Shown in pieces: positions 40,522 through 45,113 of a stretch of DNA of 45,113 nt. Under the pieces are notes generated by a model. The model made no database searches. It had not been told where the DNA came from and saw nothing but the letters and a program-made list of their open reading frames with translations. The stretch comes from Chloroflexota bacterium. GTDB taxonomy: Bacteria; Chloroflexota; Dormibacteria; Dormibacterales; Dormibacteraceae. The DNA is taken from NCBI GenBank assembly GCA_005882135.1, contig VBDR01000040.1:1-45113 (forward strand), read 5' to 3'. Every line of letters starts with the position of its first letter. The stretch's first letter is position 1. A program made the position numbers and the translations under genes.

Positions 40522-41034
40522 ATGGTCCGGCCGATCCTCACCTTTGAAAATCCCGTGCTCCGCGAAAAGGCGAAGAAAGTCGCGCGCGTGGACGCCTCCA
40601 TTCAGCGTCTCCTCGACGACCTGACCGAGACCATGCTGGAGGCGCCTGGCGCCGGGCTCGCAGCCAACCAGATCGGCGTGGCCCTGCGTGTGTGTGTCGT
40701 CAAGGGCGACGACAAGCAGATCTGGGGCCTGGTCAATCCGGAGATCGTGAAGAAGGATGGCGCTCAGGTCGGTTACGAGGGATGCTTGAGCTATCCGGGA
40801 TGGGTGGGCGAGGTGGAGCGCGCCGAGACCGTGGTCATCAAGGGCCGCAACCGGCACGGCAAGGAGATCCGCGTCAAGTCATCCGGCTTCACGGCTCGCG
40901 CCTTCCAGCACGAGCTCGACCATCTCGACGGCGTCCTTTTCACCGACAAGCTGACCAGTCTCGACACGCTGCGGCGGGTGGAAGAACTGGTCGGTGAGGA
41001 GAGGGAAGAGGCCGTCGCCGCGGCCTCGGGTTAG
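40522..41034 (+). CDS. def: Peptide deformylase
   Basis: Removes the formyl group from new proteins. 170 residues. The three signature motifs are present: GAGLAANQIGV (motif 1), YEGCLSYPGW (motif 2, Cys metal ligand) and QHELDHLDGVL (motif 3, two His ligands and catalytic Glu). ATG 40522 is fixed by MVRPILTFENPVLREKAKKV and the -10 box 7 nt upstream. Its partner fmt follows in the same reading frame, directly after the stop codon. The last 25 residues are a charged tail. Confidence 0.95.
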   Translation: MVRPILTFENPVLREKAKKVARVDASIQRLLDDLTETMLEAPGAGLAANQIGVALRVCVVKGDDKQIWGLVNPEIVKKDGAQVGYEGCLSYPGWVGEVERAETVVIKGRNRHGKEIRVKSSGFTARAFQHELDHLDGVLFTDKLTSLDTLRRVEELVGEEREEAVAAASG

Positions 41035-41865
41035 ACGACCTTCTACAGGATCGTCTTTGCCGGCACGGCCGCATTCGCCGTGCCTTCGCTGCGAGGGCTC
41101 AATGAGGCTGGGCATCAGATCGTGCTCGTGGTCACGCAGCCTGACCGCCCGGGCAACCGGAGGAAGGTGACGCCGGCGCCCGTGAAGGTTGCGGCGCAGG
41201 AGTTGGGGTTGGCCGTCTACCAACCGGAACGCATTCGCGACCCCGAGGCCGTCGAACGGTTGCGCGCGCTCGCGCCCGATTTCCTGGTGGTGGTTGCGTA
41301 CGGGCAGCTCATTCCGCGCTCGGTGCTTTCGATACCGCGCCTGGGTGCCATCAACGTGCACGCCTCGATCTTGCCTCGACACCGCGGCGCGGCCCCGATC
41401 GCACGTGCGATCCTCGCCGGGGATCGGGAAACCGGGGTGTCGATCATGAAGATGGATGAGCAGCTTGACCACGGTCCGGTCCTTGCGGTGCGGGCGACCC
41501 CCATCGGCGAGGGCGAGGACGCGGTCCAGCTGACCGCGCGCCTGGCGGTGATGGGAGCGGAGCTGCTAGTCGAGACGCTGGAGAATTTGGACGAGCTGCA
41601 TGGCGTCGGCCAGGAGCACTCGCGGGCGACCATTGCCCCCAGGCTGAGGAAGGAAGAAGGTGAGCTTTCCTGGGAGCTGGGCGCGGACGAGATAGATAGG
41701 CGCGTGCGGGCGCTGCAGCCCTGGCCTGGGACGACACTCCCGACCGCACGCGGCCGCGTGAAGGTCTTGAAGGGCCACATCGAGGGCGATCGCTATGTGC
41801 CCGACGTCGTCCAACTGCCGGGCAAGCGACCCGCGCCCGCTAAGCAGGTGCTGGGCGATGCCTGA
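41035..41865 (+). CDS. fmt: Methionyl-tRNA formyltransferase
   Basis: Formylates initiator Met-tRNA with 10-formyl-THF. The conserved N-terminal strand [19 protein letters not shown] is encoded directly after the def stop TAG, in the same frame. In this interval there is no ATG, GTG, TTG or CTG. The first codon after TAG is ACG 41035, which differs from ATG by one base and gives the expected N-terminus ([12 protein letters not shown]). GTG 41080 would delete the first strand. Other motifs: [39 protein letters not shown] and LQPWPGTT. The 276-residue length is shorter than the usual 310, through a trimmed C-terminal domain. Confidence 0.92.
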   Translation, partial: TTFYRIVFAGTAAFAVPSLRGLNEAGHQIVLVVTQPDRPGNRRKVTPAPVKVAAQELGLAVYQPERIRDPEAVERLRALAPDFLVVVAYGQLIPRSVLSIPRLGAINVHASILPRHRGAAPIARAILAGDRETGVSIMKMDEQLDHGPVLAVRATPIGEGEDAVQLTARLAVMGAELLVETLENLDELHGVGQEHSRATIAPRLRKEEGELSWELGADEIDRRVRALQPWPGTTLPTARGRVKVLKGHIEGDRYVPDVVQLPGKRPAPAKQVLGDA

Positions 41866-42316
41866 CAAAGACGAGCGCGACCTTGCTGTCAACCGGCGTG
41901 CATACCACGATTACTTCATCGATGAGAAGTACGAGGCGGGGATGATGCTCACCGGTACCGAGGTGAAGTCGATCCGGAACGGCCGGGCCAACCTACGCGA
42001 CGGATTCGTCAGGATCGACAACAACGAGGCGTGGTTGGAGAACGTGCACATCTCGCCGTATGCGCAGGGCAACGTGATGAACCACGACCCGCTGCGCCCG
42101 CGCAAGCTGTTGCTCCATCGCAAGCAGATCTCCAGCCTGATCGGCAAGGTTAAACAGAAGGGCTACACGCTGATCCCTCTGCGCATCTACTTCTCCCGCA
42201 ACCACGCCAAGGTCGAGGTCGGCCTGGGGCGGGGCAAGCGGCAGTACGACAAGCGAGAGGCGATCGCGGAGCGGGACGCGAAGCGGGAGATCGCGCGAGC
42301 GGTCAGGAGGGGATAA
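41858..42316 (+). CDS. smpB: tmRNA-binding protein SmpB
   Basis: Binds tmRNA and brings it to stalled ribosomes. 152 residues, family length. The beta-barrel motifs are [51 protein letters not shown] and [12 protein letters not shown]. The C-terminal basic tail has [22 protein letters not shown] 41858 lies 8 bases inside fmt. Its RNA partner ssrA is 1.9 kb downstream on the same strand. Confidence 0.96.
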   Translation: MPDKDERDLAVNRRAYHDYFIDEKYEAGMMLTGTEVKSIRNGRANLRDGFVRIDNNEAWLENVHISPYAQGNVMNHDPLRPRKLLLHRKQISSLIGKVKQKGYTLIPLRIYFSRNHAKVEVGLGRGKRQYDKREAIAERDAKREIARAVRRG

Positions 42317-42322
42317 CGACAC

Positions 42323-42733
42323 ATGAAAGTGCTCTTCATCGCCGGGTTTGGACCGATTGCGGCGGACGTCGGTGTGTCGCGGCGGCTCTATGAAGAGACG
42401 CTCGGCATCCGCTTCAAGGTCGAGGAAGGCGAATACCTCCACACCGAAGAGATCGAGGGAGCAAGGGCGTTCGCGATCTGGCCGCTTGACCAGGCCGCCG
42501 AGTCGTGCTTCGGCAGCGGCGAATGGCCGGCGGATGTCGTCAGGCCTCAGGCGTGGCTCGAGTTCGACGTCGAAGATGTGGATGCAGCAACGCGTGAGCT
42601 GGAGGAGCGCGGCTACCGGCTGCTCGTGCGCAATCGAACGGAGCCGTGGAGCCAGGTCGTGACGCGCCTGATCAGCCCGGAGGGTTTGCTCGTCGGCGTC
42701 ACGATGACGCCGTGGATGCGAAAGCCCGCCTAG
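42323..42733 (+). CDS. VOC (glyoxalase/bleomycin-resistance) superfamily protein
   Basis: A 136-residue protein with two beta-alpha-beta-beta-beta modules: VSRRLYEETLGIRFKVEEGE at the start, WLEFDVEDVDAATRELEERG in the middle, and SPEGLLVGVTMTPW at the end. VOC members bind divalent metals and range from glyoxalase I to drug-binding proteins, so no substrate is assigned. AGGAGGGG lies about 9 nt before ATG 42323, 6 bases after smpB, so it may be co-transcribed. Its stop overlaps the stop of the convergent GNAT gene. Confidence 0.8.
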   Translation: MKVLFIAGFGPIAADVGVSRRLYEETLGIRFKVEEGEYLHTEEIEGARAFAIWPLDQAAESCFGSGEWPADVVRPQAWLEFDVEDVDAATRELEERGYRLLVRNRTEPWSQVVTRLISPEGLLVGVTMTPWMRKPA

Positions 42734-43242
42734 TCGCGCAGCTCGCCGGCCAGCATGTCCATCAGCAGGCCGTCGTGCCACTCGCCGGATGGTCCCAGTT
42801 CGTACTGGCGCATCAGCCCGACTGGCTTGAATCCCACGCGCTCATAGGCCTTGATTGCCCTTGTGTTGTGCGCGGCCGGATCGATCGTGAGGCGATGGTG
42901 ACCGCGCTGATGGATCAGGAATCGGGCCAAGGTTCGAATCGCGTCCGGCCCCAGGCCTTTGCCCTGCCATGGCGACCGCAAGGAGATGTCGATGGACGCG
43001 TGCGTATACATCGGATCGGTTTCCTCGGAGGCCTGAATGAAGCCGATGGCATTGCCGTCGTGCTCGATGACGAAGCGAGAGTCCCCCTCCAAGACTTCCA
43101 TCGCATCGGCGACCGACTTCGACGGATCGCCCCACCACCGCGCGACCTCGGGATCGGTGAAGATCTGCCTGAGCTTGGCCTCGTCGCCGGCCCGCACCGG
43201 TCGCAGCGTCACGCGCGCCCCGGTCAGGACGTCGTCGATCAA
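42730..43242 (-). CDS. GNAT-family N-acetyltransferase (RimJ/AAC(6')-like)
   Basis: From TTG 43242 the protein has 170 residues. GNAT features: LTGARVTLRPVRAGDEAKLR, VARWWGDPSKSV, FVIEHDGNAIGFIQ, the acetyl-CoA loop SPWQGKGLGPDAIRTLARFL and NTRAIKAYERVGFKPVG. The DPEVARWWG segment is common in aminoglycoside 6'-acetyltransferase-like and RimJ-like proteins; the acceptor is not predictable. TTG 43242 overlaps the R2lox stop (TTGA), so the pair is one operon. A longer frame to 43386 lies wholly within R2lox and is not used. Confidence 0.85.
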   Translation of the reverse strand: MIDDVLTGARVTLRPVRAGDEAKLRQIFTDPEVARWWGDPSKSVADAMEVLEGDSRFVIEHDGNAIGFIQASEETDPMYTHASIDISLRSPWQGKGLGPDAIRTLARFLIHQRGHHRLTIDPAAHNTRAIKAYERVGFKPVGLMRQYELGPSGEWHDGLLMDMLAGELRD

Positions 43243-44159
43243 GCGGCCAGATTGATGCCGATCGCCCGCAAGCGCTTGTTCAACGAGTCGAAGGCGTACT
43301 GAAGGATCTCGCTTTCGGTGTGACCGTACTCGGTGATGTAGCGTGGGTCGGGCGGGTCGAGTGTGCCCGAGATAAGGGGCAGGCATTCGACGAGGGTCTT
43401 CTGGATCAGGGGCGCAAAGCGCGCCGGATCTTCGTGCACAGCTTCCTGCAGCACCTTGATTCCGAAGCTCACGTGGCGCGACTCGTCTCGGGCGATGGCC
43501 GTGAAGCCGCGATAGAAGCCTCGATCCGTGAGGCTCTGCTCGCGCATGGCTTCGAGCTCGAAGCGCTGTCCGGTCAGCGCTATGGTCGCCTCGATGACGA
43601 TGTGATACAGGGTGACGCCCTCGACAAACGCGTCAAAGTCCTTCGGGTTGCTGGCCAGGCGCTGAGCGGTCGAGGGCAGCCGTTCGTAGAAGAGGATGTT
43701 GTACCCCTCGTTGGCTTCAGGCCGGATCTCGGTCAGCAGCTCTCCGAGACTTTTAGCGCCGGTGCCGACGACTTCGTGCCACCACCGTTGGAAGAAGACG
43801 GTGTGCCGCGCCTCGTCCACCATTTGCGTCGACAGGAAGATTTCGATCTCCGGCGTGGGTGCCGCCCACACAAAAGGGGCAAGCGTGGAGGTCACGCGCT
43901 CCTCTCCGTTGAAGAAAAGCCGATGCGACCACAGCGTGGCTTTTCTGTCCAGCTCGTCTGACTCCAGCCAGTCCTGGCGGTCGAGGCTGAAGTCGATATC
44001 GCCCACCGACCATTGCTGAGACTCCCAGCGGCGATACAGGTCCATATAGCTCGGCATCTTCTCGATGCCTCGGTCGATGAAGGAGAGGACATCGTCGATC
44101 CTGATGTCGCCCAGCTCTTTGAGGCTGGCGCGGCCGATGCGGTCGAGGTCGACGGCCAT
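43239..44159 (-). CDS. R2-like ligand-binding oxidase (R2lox)
   Basis: A 306-residue ferritin-like di-metal protein related to ribonucleotide reductase R2 but of the R2lox type (Mn/Fe cofactor, lipid-like ligand, unknown substrate). Metal ligands are visible: E86 or E87 in FNGEERVTST, E116 and H119 in VDEARHTVFF, E190 in YHIVIEATIAL, and E226 and H229 in ARDESRHVSFG. V89, three residues after E86, and Y185, five before E190, are at the positions of the Val-Tyr crosslink described for R2lox. ATG 44159 has TACACT 10 nt upstream. It is co-transcribed with the GNAT gene and divergent from ssrA. Confidence 0.85.
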   Translation of the reverse strand: MAVDLDRIGRASLKELGDIRIDDVLSFIDRGIEKMPSYMDLYRRWESQQWSVGDIDFSLDRQDWLESDELDRKATLWSHRLFFNGEERVTSTLAPFVWAAPTPEIEIFLSTQMVDEARHTVFFQRWWHEVVGTGAKSLGELLTEIRPEANEGYNILFYERLPSTAQRLASNPKDFDAFVEGVTLYHIVIEATIALTGQRFELEAMREQSLTDRGFYRGFTAIARDESRHVSFGIKVLQEAVHEDPARFAPLIQKTLVECLPLISGTLDPPDPRYITEYGHTESEILQYAFDSLNKRLRAIGINLAA

Positions 44160-44169
44160 GACGCGATCA

Positions 44170-44175
44170 AGTGTA
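44170..44175 (-). promoter_or_regulatory. Predicted -10 box (TACACT) for R2lox
   Basis: On the minus strand TACACT is followed by 10 bases and ATG 44159. Transcription would start about 3 nt before the codon, giving an almost leaderless message without a Shine-Dalgarno. It is back to back with the ssrA promoter. Confidence 0.4.
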
Positions 44176-44193
44176 GGCGGGCGTCGAGATGGG

Positions 44194-44199
44194 TAAAAT
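44194..44199 (+). promoter_or_regulatory. Predicted -10 box (TAAAAT) for ssrA
   Basis: TAAAAT lies 26 bases before the mature tmRNA 5' end, which leaves room for a short precursor leader removed by RNase P. No clear -35 box is visible at the usual distance. Confidence 0.45.
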
Positions 44200-44225
44200 C
44201 ACTCGGCAACCAGGTTCGGCTTCGT

Positions 44226-44602
44226 GGGGGCGTCCGGTCTCGACGGGGCAGTTGAGCTTCGGGATTGCGAGCCGAGAGCCGCGAGCGTTACAGCGCAGCG
44301 TTTACAAACGCCAAGAACAGACCCGCTTTCGCCCTCGCTGCGTAAGCAGTAGAGGCTGAAGCCCCGGGACTTTGATCCCGGGCGTCGCCCTCGGTCAGTC
44401 CGGCGGACCGAGGAACGGCGTTACATAGACCGGATCGCTACCGCAGGGGCGCCACGGCCCTGAGGTAGGACAGTCACCGCGGCTGGCAGAAGCGGATCCC
44501 GTCGGGAGGAGCCGCCAAGCAAGATCAAATTCCCGGACACGCTCGTAGAAATCCCGGGGGAAGCTGCTTCGGACGCGGGTTCAACTCCCGCCGCCTCCAC
44601 CA
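44226..44602 (+). ncRNA. ssrA: Transfer-messenger RNA (tmRNA)
   Basis: A 377-nt tmRNA that rescues stalled ribosomes with SmpB. The 5' acceptor strand GGGGGCG pairs with CGCCTCC before a genomically encoded ACCA end. The D-loop-like CCGGTCTCGACGGGG and the T-arm GCGGGTTCAACTCCCGC are present. The tag frame ends ...NAKNRPAFALAA at TAA 44343-44345; the resume codon is probably GCG 44298 or nearby, giving a tag of about 13-15 residues ending in the ALAA degron. Pseudoknot stems follow (CCCGGGA/TCCCGGG at about 44362-44380). The continuous 5'-to-3' order shows a one-piece, non-permuted tmRNA. Confidence 0.95.
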
Positions 44603-44612
44603 AGCCGAACCG

Positions 44613-44762
44613 CTAGGCGTTCTTCGAGTGCGGGAACCAGCGTTCCTTGTAGCTGGACCGGGCGCCGGCGAAACCAGGCCGTGAATCCGCGCCAAAGAGT
44701 CCCATGACGACGCAAACCACCGACAGGGTTACAAGCGCCAGAGGGAGTGCCCACGCGTCCAT
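44613..44762 (-). CDS. Small single-helix membrane protein (49 residues)
   Basis: The frame from ATG 44762 to TAG 44613 encodes 49 residues: a membrane helix (WALPLALVTLSVVCVVMGLF, about 4-23) and a basic, aromatic tail (FAGARSSYKERWFPHSKNA). TACGCT lies exactly 6 nt before the ATG, the same leaderless layout as other genes here, which is the main support beyond the clean hydrophobic segment. It ends 10 bases after ssrA on the opposite strand. No family recognised. Confidence 0.55.
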   Translation of the reverse strand: MDAWALPLALVTLSVVCVVMGLFGADSRPGFAGARSSYKERWFPHSKNA

Positions 44763-44768
44763 GGCTGG

Positions 44769-44774
44769 AGCGTA
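44769..44774 (-). promoter_or_regulatory. Predicted -10 box (TACGCT) for the small membrane protein
   Basis: On the minus strand TACGCT is followed by six bases (CCAGCC) and ATG 44762, with no Shine-Dalgarno. Confidence 0.4.
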
Positions 44775-44792
44775 CGACGGTGAATCTGAGAG

Positions 44793-45113
44793 ATGTCGAC
44801 GGCTTTGCCGAACCAGATCCGCCCCGGTTCTGTCGACCCGGAGCCGAAAGGCTTACCGGTCGAGCCGAAGAACCCAGACTTCGGCGTCCGCACTGGGCGT
44901 CGGAGGCGGCTTGTGATCTTCGAGTCCACGATCATCGCCGAGAAGGTCGACGACGACACCCGTCGCCGCCGAGAGATCATGCGTCGGCTGGATCGAATCT
45001 CGGGGCCATGGCATTTGTTGGTGGAGTGGTCCTCGTCGCACAAGGTGGAGGGTGTTACGCCCAAACGGGTGGAGGCCGCCATGCGGCGGGCGATTCGAGG
45101 ACTTTCGCGTTCC
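44793..45113 (+). CDS. Hypothetical protein, N-terminal part (cut by window end)
   Basis: ATG 44793 opens a frame of 107 codons with no stop before the window ends. The product begins with a Pro-rich stretch (PNQIRPGSVDPEPKGLPVEP), then FGVRTGRRRRLVIFESTIIA, a charged helix (EKVDDDTRRRREIMRRLDRI), GPWHLLVEWSSSHKVEG and a basic helix (TPKRVEAAMRRAIRGLS). There is no signal peptide or membrane helix. GGTGA lies about 9 nt upstream. I do not recognise the family; the Arg-rich helices could bind nucleic acid, which is a guess. It is divergent from the 49-residue membrane protein. Confidence 0.55.
   Translation, partial: MSTALPNQIRPGSVDPEPKGLPVEPKNPDFGVRTGRRRRLVIFESTIIAEKVDDDTRRRREIMRRLDRISGPWHLLVEWSSSHKVEGVTPKRVEAAMRRAIRGLSRS

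Noticed and set aside
1..45113. CRISPR arrays, tRNA or rRNA genes, complete insertion sequences, phage genes
   Set aside because: No regular repeat-spacer array, cloverleaf other than tmRNA, rRNA segment, transposase or phage structural gene was seen on either strand.

Overview
This is a GC-rich bacterial chromosome segment. Its core is a long, almost gapless, plus-strand block of cell-wall, division and translation genes. The gene order (mraZ-rsmH-ftsL-ftsI-murF-mraY-murD-ftsW-murG-murC-murB-ddl-ftsQ-ftsA-ftsZ-nrdR, then pgeF-yggS-yggT-ileS-lspA-rluD-gmk-coaBC-priA and def-fmt-smpB-ssrA), the heavy use of GTG and TTG starts, F420/FMN split-barrel proteins, an R2lox oxidase and a type-2 IleRS suggest a soil-type lineage near Chloroflexota, Candidatus Dormibacterota or Actinomycetota. 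The phylum is inferred; there is no 16S gene in the window.

Bases 1-12,550 are an accessory flank. They hold a truncated tautomerase, a remnant of a PrsW-like membrane protease, a secreted protein, a RibD/DHFR-family reductase, a B12-binding radical SAM enzyme, a DEAD-box helicase, and a minus-strand pair (membrane/molybdopterin oxidoreductase plus PPOX protein). An MFS transporter, a decayed DHFR-family tail, a DUF1801 protein and an S9A oligopeptidase follow. A two-gene ABC-2 exporter ends this flank. It sits behind what looks like a transcription attenuator: own promoter, a 22-codon leader ORF with a strong Shine-Dalgarno, competing CTGGT/ACCAG segments and an intrinsic terminator.

Bases 12,590-29,850 are the dcw cluster. 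It opens with a good promoter, a three-copy 10-nt repeat resembling an MraZ operator, and an unrecognised 79-residue CxCxxC protein coupled to mraZ. murE is missing between ftsI and murF, and a composite palindromic element sits between rsmH and ftsL. Most genes overlap by an NTGA stop/start. ftsW and murG overlap by 80 nt.

Bases 29,800-42,320 carry nucleotide, cofactor, lipoprotein-processing and translation genes. No rpoZ lies between gmk and coaBC. The IleRS has HIGH replaced by ATHH and KMSKS by KASKS. Several genes appear to start at rare codons: rsmH at ATT, fmt at ACG, lspA and rluD at CTG.

The right end has a VOC protein, a GNAT/R2lox minus-strand pair, the tmRNA gene ssrA, a 49-residue membrane protein and an unrecognised gene cut by the window end. 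Across the window, six promoter-proximal genes have a TANNNT box 6-7 nt before the start codon, which points to leaderless transcription.
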